Below, piece after piece: positions 1 to 8,939 of a stretch of 64,000 nucleotides of DNA. Numbering within the stretch: the first letter of the stretch is position 1; each line of letters starts with the position of its first letter. The DNA is from Terriglobus roseus DSM 18391 (GTDB taxonomy: Bacteria > Acidobacteriota > Terriglobia > Terriglobales > Acidobacteriaceae): the NCBI RefSeq assembly GCF_000265425.1, contig NC_018014.1, forward strand, positions 4,836,001 through 4,900,000, written 5' to 3'. Both the position numbers and the translations under genes were made by a program. The notes beneath the pieces are model-generated. The model was not told the origin of the DNA. It ran no database searches and worked only from the letters and a program-made list of their open reading frames with translations.

Positions 1-13
1 ATAATGAGTTGCG

Positions 14-574
14 ATGCGCATTACCCCTGCCGACCTTATTCCCGATCCTTTGCCGATTGCTGAAGTCATTCAGCCCGGCGCCATCGACTACGCCCCGGAC
101 GTCCGCCAGACCACTCCCCTGACTGTGAAAGGCGAGGCTGACCGGATCGAGGAGCATCGTGGCCCGAAGGATGTTGTGGAAGACATCCGCATACGGGCAA
201 GCTTCGTCGGCGACTTCGAGCTCCTCTGCGCTCGCTGCCTCGAACCCATCTCCTATCACGCGGACCAGGATTTCGACCTGATCTTCCGGCCCTCCGGCGT
301 CGACGCTGAGATGGGCGAACGTGCCATCAGTGAAGCGGAGACAGAAATCGGGTATTATGAAAAGAACGGCCTTCTCCTGGAGGACGTGGTGCGCGAGCAG
401 GTGTTGCTTTCCCTGCCCGATCGCTCACTTTGCCGGGACGATTGCAAGGGTATTTGCGCACGCTGTGGCGGAAACCTGAATGAAACAGTCTGTAACTGTG
501 TTGAGACGGAAGTCGACACACGGTGGGCTGGGCTTCAGGGATTCGGTGCGGCGGCCAAGTCCGAAAGCAAGTAA
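14..574 (+). CDS. DUF177 / YceD-family protein
   Basis: The 186-residue protein matches the YceD/DUF177 family, whose E. coli member is linked to 23S rRNA accumulation; its exact activity is not established. A CxxC pair lies at residues 72-75. A cysteine-rich C-terminal cluster follows (C140, C144, C148, C151, C160, C162) and looks like a metal site, a feature of many non-enteric members. It lies upstream of rpmF and plsX, the classical yceD-rpmF-plsX order linking ribosome assembly to lipid synthesis. The ATG at 14 is the first in frame, but the window starts just upstream, so a longer N-terminus cannot be ruled out. Confidence 0.88.
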   Translation: MRITPADLIPDPLPIAEVIQPGAIDYAPDVRQTTPLTVKGEADRIEEHRGPKDVVEDIRIRASFVGDFELLCARCLEPISYHADQDFDLIFRPSGVDAEMGERAISEAETEIGYYEKNGLLLEDVVREQVLLSLPDRSLCRDDCKGICARCGGNLNETVCNCVETEVDTRWAGLQGFGAAAKSESK

Positions 575-704
575 CTCGACGCGCAGCCACTAAGCGCGGG
601 AAGCCGATCAAGGTTTGAAGCACTCAGCTTTCGAACACGCGAACGATTTTTTGCGTGAACGGGAGTGATTGTGCTGATTTTTAGCGTTTCTGAAAGGTAA
701 TACG

Positions 705-893
705 ATGCCGAATCCCAAGCGTCGCCATTCCAAGCAGCGGACCGCCAAGCGCCGCTCGCACGACTTCCTCACTGTTCCCAACTCGGGTAACTGCCCCAAC
801 TGTGGCGAGCGCAAGCTGCCGCACCACGCCTGCCCCAAGTGCGGCGAGTACCGCGGCCGCGCCGTGGTTGCCGCTGCAACGAAGGAAGCGTAA
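705..893 (+). CDS. rpmF: 50S ribosomal protein L32
   Basis: The 62-residue product is a typical L32 of the large ribosomal subunit. The N-terminus is very basic and begins MPNPKRRHSK. A zinc-ribbon follows, with two CxxC knuckles at C30/C33 and C43/C46, so this is the zinc-binding (C+) form. A GAAAGG ribosome-binding site lies about 8 bases before the ATG. It sits between the YceD-like gene and plsX, 18 bases from the latter, so it is almost certainly co-transcribed with plsX. Confidence 0.97.
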   Translation: MPNPKRRHSKQRTAKRRSHDFLTVPNSGNCPNCGERKLPHHACPKCGEYRGRAVVAAATKEA

Positions 894-911
894 AGAGTCG
901 AATCCCACCGG

Positions 912-1928
912 ATGCTGACTGACATTGTTCTAGACGCCATGGGCTCTGATAAGGGCCCGGACCCGGAGATACGCGGCGCCATCGCCGCGTGCCGCCAGTT
1001 CCCAGTCCGTGTGCACCTCGTCGGGCCGGAGAACATGATCCGGCCGCTGCTGGAGGAACATCTCCGCGGCGAACGCCTGCCCATTCACGTGGTTCACGCC
1101 AGTGAGTGGATCAGCATGGACGACAAGGCTGCAGCGTCGGTTCGCTCCAAGAAAGACTCGAGCATGCGCGTGGGCCTTAAGCTGGTCCGCGAGGGCAAAG
1201 CTCGGGGTTTTGTCACAGCCGGCAACACCGGCGCCGCCATGGCCACGGCCAAAATGGTGCTTGGCACGCTTGACGGCGTCGATAGGCCAGCGCTCGCGAC
1301 CATTCTGCCCACGCAGACTGGTTCGCCATGCGTCATGCTAGATGTTGGCGCCAACGTCGACAGCGATCCGCAGAATCTGGTGCAGTTCGCCCTGATGGGT
1401 CAGATCTATGCGCAGAACGTGCTTGGCATCCCCAAGCCGCGCGTCGGCCTGCTCTCCATCGGCGAGGAAGACAGCAAGGGAAACGCGCTAACCCGCGAAA
1501 CCCTTCCCCTTCTCCGCGCGCTTGAGGGCGAGCAAATCTACCACTTCATCGGCAACGTGGAAGGCCGCGACCTCTTCAACGGCCGTTGCGACGTCGTCGT
1601 CTGCGACGGTTTCGTCGGCAACGTGGCCATCAAGACCACCGAAGGTGTCGCCAAGCTCGTCTCCGAAATCCTGAAGCAGACGCTCAAGGCGACGATCACC
1701 TCACAGGTCGGTGCCCTTCTCAGCCGCAAGGCCTTCAAAAACTTCAAGCGCCGGCTCGATTACTCCGAGTACGGCGGAGCGCCACTATTGGGCGTGCGTG
1801 GTGCCTGCATCATCGGCCACGGATCGTCGAACGAAATCGCGATCCTGAACGCGATCCGCGTCGCGTCGCAGTTCGCACAGGCAGATGTGGCACGCCACAT
1901 TGAAGCCTCGTTGAGCCGCATCAAGTAG
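912..1928 (+). CDS. plsX: phosphate acyltransferase PlsX
   Basis: PlsX makes acyl-phosphate from acyl-ACP, the first step of the PlsX/PlsY route to phosphatidic acid at the inner membrane. The 338 residues match the family length. The N-terminus carries the diagnostic DAMGSD motif (residues 8-13). Other family blocks visible are TAGNTGAAMA, LDVGANVDS, LLSIGEEDSKGN and VVCDGFVGNV. It follows rpmF by 18 bases. In many bacteria fabH follows, but here an unrelated membrane protein does. A weak hairpin with a T tract just after the stop may end the operon. Confidence 0.97.
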   Translation: MLTDIVLDAMGSDKGPDPEIRGAIAACRQFPVRVHLVGPENMIRPLLEEHLRGERLPIHVVHASEWISMDDKAAASVRSKKDSSMRVGLKLVREGKARGFVTAGNTGAAMATAKMVLGTLDGVDRPALATILPTQTGSPCVMLDVGANVDSDPQNLVQFALMGQIYAQNVLGIPKPRVGLLSIGEEDSKGNALTRETLPLLRALEGEQIYHFIGNVEGRDLFNGRCDVVVCDGFVGNVAIKTTEGVAKLVSEILKQTLKATITSQVGALLSRKAFKNFKRRLDYSEYGGAPLLGVRGACIIGHGSSNEIAILNAIRVASQFAQADVARHIEASLSRIK

Positions 1929-1951
1929 CTACACCCCCTATGTAGATTTTT
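1929..1951 (+). terminator. weak terminator candidate after plsX
   Basis: A 5-bp stem, CTACA (1929-1933) with TGTAG (1941-1945), is followed by ATTTTTG. The stem is short, so readthrough into the next gene is quite possible. Confidence 0.3.
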
Positions 1952-1989
1952 GTAGTCGGCGATGCAGTGCGTCCGGCACAATCCTGTGC

Positions 1990-3480
1990 ATGACGCAGGA
2001 TTCCCGCTCGACCGATCCCCGCTCGCTGCAGTGGCAGTCCTGGGCCATCCCCATGGCGGCTGGCTTTGTCTTCTCGTCGCTCGTGGTCCTGCTGGCTGTA
2101 CCGGGCCCGGCGCACATCTTGTCGTGGCGAGGACTCTTCTCGCGCTCGGCGGGTTTGATGGCGCTGGCGGCTGCGGCCTCGCTCGCGATGCTCTGGGCCG
2201 TCGCGCGCACCTTTCGCGATCAGATCGCCGAACCCACCGCATCCCTGCGCGCCTATGCGTGGAGCGCCGCCATCTGGCTGCCGCTGCTCTTCATCCTCTG
2301 GTCGGAGCATGCAGTGTGGGTCATCCTCGCACCCGTCCCCATCGCCGCCATCCTCACGCACTTCACGCGGCGCCAGTGTCTCGCTGCAGAAGTCGCGCCC
2401 GTCCAGGACGACATGGAGACTGGCTATCCTGCCGCAACCGCGCAGACTGGCAGCGTCTCACTCACACGCTTCCGCAGCGCGATCTTCTCCGCGGCCGGTA
2501 GCGGAGCGGACGCTCTCTTCGCCGCAGCGACTGCGCCACGAACCATGATCGTCGGCTTGCCGGCCGTGGTCATCGCACTGCTGCTGCAAGCCGTCGCGTT
2601 CACCTTCGCCATCGGTCTGCCCGCACTCTCCGAGACGCTGTTGATCCTTCTCACGGCGGCAACCGTCTGGCTCTTCACCACCGTGGCGCCGCAAGAACCA
2701 GGTTCCACCTCGCTCGCAGGCACACGCGGTCGCCGAGCTGCCGTGCTTCCCTGCTTCCTGCTGACATGCCTGGCACTGACGCCGCTGCTGCAGGCTGGAC
2801 TGAACGCAAGCGCCTTCAGCCACGCCGTCATGGCGGGTGCACGAGCAGTCACGCCGCCGGCAATCCAACGCGATCCAGGTCATGCCTACACCGGTGTCGT
2901 CCTGCTCGCGCCGCCGATGCCCCGGCGCAAGATCCTGACGCCCGCACCCGTCAGTCTGCAGACACACAGCTTCCGGCCGGCACGTCCGCTCGTCATTCCG
3001 TTCGACGGTGCCTACCGCTATCTGGCGCTCTATCCGCAACGCGGCGCACATGAACTGCTCACACAACGCGGCGATCCCGTCATCGCCAACGTCCACACCA
3101 CCGATAACTCACCGCTCACCATGGAGGCACGTCAGCGGCTCGGCGGCCGCATCCAGGCAAGCTGCTGCCGCGGCATCGACGTAGACGTAGTCAACGGCGA
3201 CGACCGCTTCGGCCGCATCGACATCGAGATGCTGCTGGAAGACGTGACACCCGGAGGCAAGACGGTGACACGATCCCTCGGCACGGCGCCCGTACGCTCC
3301 AGCCTCGAGAAACGCATCTCTATCAACCGCGCACCGATCAACGAAACGCTGCACTTTGACATCGCCGCCAATGCGTCTCAGATGCAGTTCAACAACATCC
3401 TTCTACGCTTCAAACTCTCAGAACACCGCAACCGCGCAGGAGCGAAGGTTCGCATCAAGGACTTCCGACTAACTCCATAA
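1990..3480 (+). CDS. hypothetical polytopic membrane protein
   Basis: I do not recognise a named family for this 496-residue protein. About six or seven hydrophobic segments occupy the first 275 residues (near 20-40, 54-70, 90-125, 183-205, 212-230 and 252-272). The remaining ~220 residues are soluble and beta-rich, with no catalytic signature I can name; by topology this part probably faces the periplasm. The domain contains adjacent cysteines in RIQASCCRG. The ATG at 1990 is chosen because the first membrane segment follows soon after. It lies 61 bases after plsX on the same strand and ends at a strong hairpin. Confidence 0.75.
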   Translation: MTQDSRSTDPRSLQWQSWAIPMAAGFVFSSLVVLLAVPGPAHILSWRGLFSRSAGLMALAAAASLAMLWAVARTFRDQIAEPTASLRAYAWSAAIWLPLLFILWSEHAVWVILAPVPIAAILTHFTRRQCLAAEVAPVQDDMETGYPAATAQTGSVSLTRFRSAIFSAAGSGADALFAAATAPRTMIVGLPAVVIALLLQAVAFTFAIGLPALSETLLILLTAATVWLFTTVAPQEPGSTSLAGTRGRRAAVLPCFLLTCLALTPLLQAGLNASAFSHAVMAGARAVTPPAIQRDPGHAYTGVVLLAPPMPRRKILTPAPVSLQTHSFRPARPLVIPFDGAYRYLALYPQRGAHELLTQRGDPVIANVHTTDNSPLTMEARQRLGGRIQASCCRGIDVDVVNGDDRFGRIDIEMLLEDVTPGGKTVTRSLGTAPVRSSLEKRISINRAPINETLHFDIAANASQMQFNNILLRFKLSEHRNRAGAKVRIKDFRLTP

Positions 3481-3507
3481 GTGAAGTGCATCCTGTAACC
3501 GCAACAC

Positions 3508-3535
3508 CAAGGCCAGAGCGAATGCTCTGGCCTTG
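3508..3535. terminator. hairpin terminator between convergent genes
   Basis: A perfect 12-bp stem, CAAGGCCAGAGC (3508-3519) with GCTCTGGCCTTG (3524-3535), closes a GAAT loop. It separates the rightward membrane-protein gene from the leftward sigma-factor operon and could serve either strand. The T tract is short (TCTTCTC). Confidence 0.8.
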
Positions 3536-3556
3536 TCTTCTCAGACACCGAGTAAC

Positions 3557-4306
3557 TTACTTCACCGCCTCAATCATCGCTTCCACCTGCAGATGCCGCG
3601 TACTGCCCACAATGTCGATCTCCCCCAGTGATACGGACTTACCGTCGGCAAGCGTCGTTACGCCCTCCAGCAGCGTTTGACGAATCATAGGATCTTCGCT
3701 GGCACCGGTCTTTTCGTCGGCTAGTGAAGACTGCTCCACCTTCGACTTCAAGCGGACGCCACCGCCGTACTCTTCGACCTGAGAATCGAAGTTGAGGCCG
3801 ACGTCCAGATACGCAATCTGCCTTCCGGGATCGGCCGCCTGCGCCCCCTTCGTCACGGTCAACGGCACACGGCTGCCCTGCTTCATCTGCATGCGCTGCC
3901 CCGGTGCCAGCGTCATGGTGTAGCGAGCCACCCCAATGCGCTTACCGCCGTCACTGTCAGTAAACGTGTAAGTCAGCCGGTAGAGCTTGCTCGGCACGTC
4001 CAGCTTGGCCACCAGATCTTCAGTGAGTTTTAGATCTTCCGGGCCTCCCACGGCAGCAATTTCACCACGAGACGGAACCAGCATAATGCGCAGTTGCGGC
4101 GACACCAGGTTTCGTATGGCTGTGACTATCTCGTTCTGCTCTGCCTGGGTACTGGCGTAATGAAGAGGGTAAGTGCGCAGAATATGTGGCCCCGCCTGCT
4201 GCGGCGGCGCTGGTGCGTTGGTGCCGGCAGTTGGTGACTGCGACAACGCCGCGCCACATGGGGACAGCAGCGCGCAAAGCGCAGCAGTAGCAAGAGAGAT
4301 CTTCAT
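3557..4306 (-). CDS. exported protein with secretin-N-like domain
   Basis: The 249-residue protein has a signal peptide (about residues 1-23) and a short Ala/Pro/Gln-rich linker. Residues ~40-105 resemble a secretin N1/NolW-like fold: YPLHYASTQ, then a conserved LVAKLD-type ending typical of secretin and pilus-assembly subdomains. Residues ~110-249 look beta-rich. Unlike a true secretin it has no pore-forming C-terminal domain. Its start overlaps the upstream gene by four bases (ATGA), so it is translationally coupled third in a sigma-factor operon. A periplasmic role is inferred; the molecular function is unknown. Confidence 0.7.
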   Translation of the reverse strand: MKISLATAALCALLSPCGAALSQSPTAGTNAPAPPQQAGPHILRTYPLHYASTQAEQNEIVTAIRNLVSPQLRIMLVPSRGEIAAVGGPEDLKLTEDLVAKLDVPSKLYRLTYTFTDSDGGKRIGVARYTMTLAPGQRMQMKQGSRVPLTVTKGAQAADPGRQIAYLDVGLNFDSQVEEYGGGVRLKSKVEQSSLADEKTGASEDPMIRQTLLEGVTTLADGKSVSLGEIDIVGSTRHLQVEAMIEAVK

Positions 4307-4926
4307 TGGGTTCCTCCTCCGGATTCCATCAAGGTCGTGTCAGTCCTGTCAGGTTGAGCGATTGGCGGAGCGGGCTTGAAGAACTCGCTCACCTGATCTT
4401 TTTCCGCCTGGTAGCGGTCGTCACGCGGACCGGGGCCCAGTCGCGCAAGTTGCACGGGATCATCCCGATGCGCCAGCCGTATCAACAGGCGCTCCTGCTC
4501 GGTAAGTGGCAGGGGTGGCGCCGGAAAGCTCTGCGGCTGTGCCGTGGCGTTCGCTGTGTCGTGCGGAATAGTTACGTCAGGCACCAAGCGGCGAGACGGC
4601 GCACCTTCTCGCCGCTTGATCACCACAGCAACCCGGGCCGGCGGCTGCGTTGCAATCATCGGTTCCACCAACGGCGCATGATGCGCAACCTTGCTCGTCC
4701 GCCGCTCGTGTGAAGGACGCATCACGATAGCGACAAGCACCGCACACACAGCCACAGCACCTGCGAGCCGCAGAGCATGCGACCAGTCTCCAAACCAGCG
4801 CACACTCGTAGCTTCCGGCTGTGCCTCACGCAGCGCTTGCGCAATGCGCACTTCCAGCGAAGCATCCGGCGCAACTTCACGCAGACCACGCAATACCCTT
4901 TCAAGATTCTTGTCGATGTCGTTCAT
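4303..4926 (-). CDS. single-pass membrane protein, probable anti-sigma factor
   Basis: The 207 residues contain one clear transmembrane segment near residues 49-66, with a ~48-residue cytoplasmic N-terminus (ERVLRGLREVAPDASLEVRIAQALRE) and a longer, proline-rich periplasmic part. This layout, together with four-base overlaps with the ECF sigma gene upstream and the secretin-like gene downstream, suggests a membrane anti-sigma or accessory regulator. No canonical zinc anti-sigma (HxxxCxxC) motif is present, so the assignment rests on context. Confidence 0.65.
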   Translation of the reverse strand: MNDIDKNLERVLRGLREVAPDASLEVRIAQALREAQPEATSVRWFGDWSHALRLAGAVAVCAVLVAIVMRPSHERRTSKVAHHAPLVEPMIATQPPARVAVVIKRREGAPSRRLVPDVTIPHDTANATAQPQSFPAPPLPLTEQERLLIRLAHRDDPVQLARLGPGPRDDRYQAEKDQVSEFFKPAPPIAQPDRTDTTLMESGGGTQ

Positions 4927-5477
4927 CGCGCCGACCTCCGATTCAAACGTTCGCGCAGCCGTGTTCGCGCACGGAACAGCAGTGCACGCACAGCCGATTC
5001 ACTGCGGCCCAGCACGGCCGCCATCTCTGCGTGATTCATCTCTTCCACTGCGGCCAGCAACAACACATGCCGCTCCGCCTTCGGTAGCCGCTCAATCTCC
5101 GCGAGCACCGCCTTCAACTCCAGCGCCTCTGCAACGGCACGATCCGCCGGCAGCTCTGCCGATACCAGCGACTGCGCAAAGGCATCCTCCATCTGATCCG
5201 GCCGCAACTTACGGCGACGGTCCAGCGCCAGGTTCCACGCGATCCGTACCAGCCACACGCGCATGTCACGGACATCGGGCAACGACATGCGATGTTGCAC
5301 GACACGCAGGAACGTCTCCTGCACCACGTCATCCGCCTCAGCCCGGTTGCGCAGTACAGCATGCGCCATGCGGAACAGCAGCGGCGTATACGCGGGCACC
5401 AGCGACTCCACCGTGATGACCGGCGCGGCTTCTTCTGCTTCAGACAACGACAGGCCGCACCCTTCCGCGTAGATCAT
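4923..5477 (-). CDS. RNA polymerase ECF sigma factor
   Basis: The 184-residue protein has the two-domain ECF layout. Region 2 is around residues 28-90, with RMAHAVLRNRAEADDVVQET and the RDMRVWLVRIAWNLALDRRR block. Region 4 is around residues 120-178, with LPKAERHVLLLAAVEEMNHAEMA and an ALLFRARTRLRERL recognition helix. It is first of three leftward genes joined by ATGA overlaps. The next gene is a membrane protein, a common sigma/anti-sigma order. It probably responds to an envelope signal, but no cognate promoter was identified. Confidence 0.93.
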   Translation of the reverse strand: MIYAEGCGLSLSEAEEAAPVITVESLVPAYTPLLFRMAHAVLRNRAEADDVVQETFLRVVQHRMSLPDVRDMRVWLVRIAWNLALDRRRKLRPDQMEDAFAQSLVSAELPADRAVAEALELKAVLAEIERLPKAERHVLLLAAVEEMNHAEMAAVLGRSESAVRALLFRARTRLRERLNRRSAR

Positions 5478-5547
5478 GATTACTCTCTACAGGGAAAGAC
5501 GGTGCGGCCGACATCGCGCTCGAATTATTTTTAGGACTTCGACAGGC

Positions 5548-6732
5548 TTACTTGCCGTGCGTGACCCGGTACAGGATGCCGTTCTGTTCGTCGCCCAGCA
5601 GGATGCTGCCATCCTGCATCTGCGCCAGGCCAAATGGCCGTGCAAAGCGAGCCCATCCACTTCCGCCCTTCACGGGCATCAGGAAGCCTTCGACGAATGG
5701 TGTCATCGTCTTCGCACTCCCACCTTCAAAGTGGATACGTACGACCTCGTAACCACTGGGCGGATTCGCTCCCCAGGATCCGTGCATCGTCGCAAGCGCA
5801 TCGCCGTTGTAGTCCGCGGGCAGGCCCGTGCCACTCAGAAAGATCAACTGCATACCGGACGCGTGCGCCGCCCACGTCAGCACAGGCCGCGTCGACTTCG
5901 CATCCCACTGATCCAACGTCACGCCGTGCGGCGGAGTCAGGTACAGGTTGCGCTCGCCGTCGCCCAGAATGTACGGCCAGCCGTAGTCCTTCCCCATCTC
6001 CAGCTTATTCAGCTCCTCCCGCTGCGCTTTATCACCCTGCCAGTCGACACCGTCATCCCAGCCATACAGCGCACCCGTTGCCGGCTGAAACGCAAAGCCA
6101 ATGGTATTGCGCAGACCGGTTGCAAAGGTCTCTTTGCCGCTACCGTCCAGGTTGAAACGCTGCATGGTGGCGTTGGCCTTGTTGTGCTCCTCGCAGGTGT
6201 TGCAGGTACTGCCGACGGAGACATACAGCTTGTTATCCGGCCCAACGGCCAGCGTGCGGTCGACGTGCTGGCCCGCGTCCGGCAGGTCCTTGATCAGCAG
6301 CTTCGACGTACCCAGCGTTCCATCGGCTTGGATGGGAGCACTGTAAACCTCTTTGATCGTCACGTAGTACATCGTGCCGTCATGGATCACCATGCCATGC
6401 ACATCTTCCAGCGCCACCACCTGCTTCTTCGTGGCGCCGTCCGGCGACAACATCGTGATGGTGCCGGCGTCGCGGCTGCTCACATAGATATTTCCAGCAC
6501 GCGAGATCACGATCACGCGCGGACTCTCAAGCCCTTCGGCAAACTTCGCAATATGAAATCCCGCAGGCAGCTTCAGCTTCGCAAGGTTCTCCGGCGTAGC
6601 CTTCAGCGGTGCGGGCAGAACCACGTTGACCTGGTGCGTCTCCCTGCTCGGGTTGGGCATTGCCTGCGCATGCACCATGGCAGAAGAGATCAGTACGGCG
6701 GCGGAGGCGATCGAAGCAAGCGTGCGTTTCAT
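5548..6732 (-). CDS. exported PQQ-type sugar (sorbosone) dehydrogenase-like propeller
   Basis: The 394-residue product starts with a signal peptide (MKRTLASIASAAVLISSAMVHAQA). It continues as a six-bladed-propeller protein of the glucose/L-sorbosone dehydrogenase family. Family features include LPAGFHIAKFAEGLESPR, a CNTCEEH insert, TGLRNTIGFAFQPATG and GKDYGWPYILGDGE. I chose the ATG at 6732, not the in-frame ATG at 6789, because it precedes the signal peptide and has GGAGG about 13 bases upstream. Members oxidise sugars or aldoses in the periplasm with PQQ; the substrate here is unknown. Confidence 0.85.
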   Translation of the reverse strand: MKRTLASIASAAVLISSAMVHAQAMPNPSRETHQVNVVLPAPLKATPENLAKLKLPAGFHIAKFAEGLESPRVIVISRAGNIYVSSRDAGTITMLSPDGATKKQVVALEDVHGMVIHDGTMYYVTIKEVYSAPIQADGTLGTSKLLIKDLPDAGQHVDRTLAVGPDNKLYVSVGSTCNTCEEHNKANATMQRFNLDGSGKETFATGLRNTIGFAFQPATGALYGWDDGVDWQGDKAQREELNKLEMGKDYGWPYILGDGERNLYLTPPHGVTLDQWDAKSTRPVLTWAAHASGMQLIFLSGTGLPADYNGDALATMHGSWGANPPSGYEVVRIHFEGGSAKTMTPFVEGFLMPVKGGSGWARFARPFGLAQMQDGSILLGDEQNGILYRVTHGK

Positions 6733-6867
6733 ATCTCTACGGATGCCTCCGAACCTTGCGCTGGATGCTGCATCCGCTAGGTTCGACACCGAACATGGCG
6801 CAATTCTGCCTACCCGGATGCGTGTTACTGCGTCCTACAGAAGCGGAGTAGTACTGAGGTGAAAACG

Positions 6868-7551
6868 ATGAAACACCCGCTTGCAATCACCGCTCTATGC
6901 GCCGGACTTGCATTGGCGCCATCCATGGGTTGGGCGCAGTCAAACGCTGCGGCGACGCAGCCGAACGCGACAACCCCACAGGACTACAACAGCAAGACCT
7001 GGTCCCAGGAGGACGCCGGCCGCATCGTGCAGGAAGTACGCCACCGCCTCCTGAGCCTACCCAACTACAGCGTCTTTGACTCGCTCTCGTTCGGCATCCA
7101 GGGCCGCACCATCGTGCTGCGCGGCTTTGCCTCACGACCCACACTCAAGCAGGACGCACAACGCGCCGTGAAGGACATTCCAGGCGTGGAGACGGTCAAC
7201 AACCAGATCAAGGTACTGCCGCTCTCCCCGATGGATGACCGCATACGGGTCGCCGTCTACGTCCGCATCTACACGCAACCCGCGCTGCGCAGATACACCG
7301 GCGCACCCGTTGGCTTTGGCATGGCGCCGTCCGTCGCGCTGCAGGCCGGCGGCATCACGAACGATCCACCGCGCGGCTACCACGCCATCCACATCATCGT
7401 GGACCATGGCCACGTCACACTCACCGGCGTAGTCGATCGCGAGTCCGACGCGAACATCGCCTCCATGCAGGCCAACGGCACACCCGGCGTCTTCTCCGTC
7501 GACAACGACATCGTGATCGCCGGACAAGCGCCGCGAGAAAAAATGGACTAG
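6868..7551 (+). CDS. exported protein with two BON domains
   Basis: This 227-residue protein has a signal peptide (MKHPLAITALCAGLALAPSMGWA). Two BON domains flank an insert. The first is around residues 45-110 (VQEVRHRLLSLPNYSVFDSLSF through VETVNNQIKVLP). The second is around 165-222 (IHIIVDHGHVTLTGVVDRESD). BON domains are thought to bind phospholipids or outer-membrane surfaces, as in OsmY. The ATG at 6868 is preferred to the GTG at 6859 because GAGG sits 8 bases upstream of it. It is convergent with the next gene across a 15-bp-stem hairpin. Confidence 0.85.
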   Translation: MKHPLAITALCAGLALAPSMGWAQSNAAATQPNATTPQDYNSKTWSQEDAGRIVQEVRHRLLSLPNYSVFDSLSFGIQGRTIVLRGFASRPTLKQDAQRAVKDIPGVETVNNQIKVLPLSPMDDRIRVAVYVRIYTQPALRRYTGAPVGFGMAPSVALQAGGITNDPPRGYHAIHIIVDHGHVTLTGVVDRESDANIASMQANGTPGVFSVDNDIVIAGQAPREKMD

Positions 7552-7561
7552 CCGCGGTTCT

Positions 7562-7596
7562 GGTCGTCCTTACCTTCAAACAAGGTAAGGACGACC
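7562..7596. terminator. bidirectional hairpin between convergent genes
   Basis: A perfect 15-bp stem, 7562-7576 with 7582-7596, closes a 5-base CAAAC loop. It lies exactly between the stops of the BON gene and the leftward flavoprotein gene. There is no long T tract on either side. Confidence 0.75.
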
Positions 7597-8849
7597 TACC
7601 GGCTCAACCCAACCGCAGCCTTCATCTTGCCCCAGACCCACTTCGGCATCGTCGACCGCACCATGTGGTTCCGCAGCGCCTCATACGTCGACATACCCAT
7701 GCTGTATCCAAGAATCAGGCGCAGCAGCTCTGGATCTTCCTTCGACTTACGCACCAGCGCATCGATGCGGTCGCTGCCATTGAACAACCGGCTCTGAATG
7801 TCCACCGAGTGCTGCAGATCGCTGCCAATCTCCCGCTGCCATGCCACCTGGTAACCGCTCAGCGATCGCGCGTCATACCTCTTGGATCGGATAGCCGTCA
7901 GCGCCGCATCCGCTGCCAGTGAGCCGCTGGTCATCGCGTAGTAGATCCCCTCGGCCGTGAACGCATTCACAAACCCGCCCGCATCCCCCGCCAGCAGAAC
8001 ACGATCCGTATAAGTCTTCTCCAGCGGCCCGCTGATCGGAATGGGAAATGCTTTGTATCCCTCAGGGTTGGTCTCGCCAGTCACATCGCCCTTGGCCTTC
8101 AACTGATCGACCCACTCCCCATGAAACTCCGCACCCTTGCCGCGCAGCTTCGTCAGGTACCAATCCAGCTTGCATGCATACCCCAGGTTCAGGTGCTCGG
8201 TCTTCGGGAAGATGTAGCCATACCCAAAGGCCTCCTTCAGCGTAAGGAAGATGTAGATGCTCTCGCGATCCTTCACATCCAGCCGGTCGTAGGTCGTCTC
8301 TTCCATCATGTCGATGGCGTACAGCTTGTGCGCCGCCTCATCCCGCAGCCCCGTATGTCGCGCAATCACAGAGTTCGCAGAGTCCGCACCAATGATCATC
8401 GGCGCCGTAAACAGCTCGCCCGTACTGCTCTCCAACTCGACATGGTCCGGCTTCACAATGCAGCGGCGAATCATCACGCCAGTGCGCACCGTGCAGACAC
8501 TCTCCGCTCGCCGAAACAACGCCGCATCAAACTCCCATCGGCGAATCAGATGCAGACACGTGCTGTCCGCCTGATACGTCGCGCGCGTACCGTCCGGCGA
8601 CTCCAGGTGGATACGGCTCAGCGGATTTACAGAAACCTCGCCCGCATCCAGAAACTCCCGCACATACGGAAACCTGTCCAGCAGACGAGCCGTCAGGCCG
8701 CCACCACAGGGCTTCTCACGCGGAAACGCCGCCGCCTTGTCCAGCAGCAGAACCCTTACGCCGGCCAGTCCCAGTTGATACGCAGCAGTAGCACCTGCAG
8801 GGCCACCGCCCACAATGATGATGTCGAAGGTGTTGTCCATCAAATCCAT
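7596..8849 (-). CDS. geranylgeranyl reductase-family flavoprotein
   Basis: The 417-residue protein carries an N-terminal FAD Rossmann motif (DIIIVGGGPAGATAAYQLG, residues ~9-27). It then has the family signature PCGGGLTARLL and the second FAD motif VLLAGDAGGFVNAFTAEGI. This is the geranylgeranyl reductase/digeranylgeranylglycerophospholipid reductase superfamily, which saturates isoprenoid or related lipid double bonds. In a bacterium the substrate could be a quinone side chain or another polyprenyl lipid. I chose the ATG at 8849; 8840 (MDNTFD) is equally possible, and the ATG at 8882 would add a non-homologous tail. Confidence 0.85.
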   Translation of the reverse strand: MDLMDNTFDIIIVGGGPAGATAAYQLGLAGVRVLLLDKAAAFPREKPCGGGLTARLLDRFPYVREFLDAGEVSVNPLSRIHLESPDGTRATYQADSTCLHLIRRWEFDAALFRRAESVCTVRTGVMIRRCIVKPDHVELESSTGELFTAPMIIGADSANSVIARHTGLRDEAAHKLYAIDMMEETTYDRLDVKDRESIYIFLTLKEAFGYGYIFPKTEHLNLGYACKLDWYLTKLRGKGAEFHGEWVDQLKAKGDVTGETNPEGYKAFPIPISGPLEKTYTDRVLLAGDAGGFVNAFTAEGIYYAMTSGSLAADAALTAIRSKRYDARSLSGYQVAWQREIGSDLQHSVDIQSRLFNGSDRIDALVRKSKEDPELLRLILGYSMGMSTYEALRNHMVRSTMPKWVWGKMKAAVGLSR

Positions 8850-8939
8850 TGTAGGCAATGCGCCTTCCGCCAACGCCCGCATCGCGTATAACCATTGCGT
8901 ACTTCTGTTTCTCCACTTACAAAAGCTGTTGAGGAAACA

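Noticed and set aside
5476-6780. 434-codon plus-strand frame opposite the sugar-dehydrogenase-like gene
   Set aside because: The minus-strand gene has a signal peptide, ribosome-binding site and family blocks; the plus frame has none.
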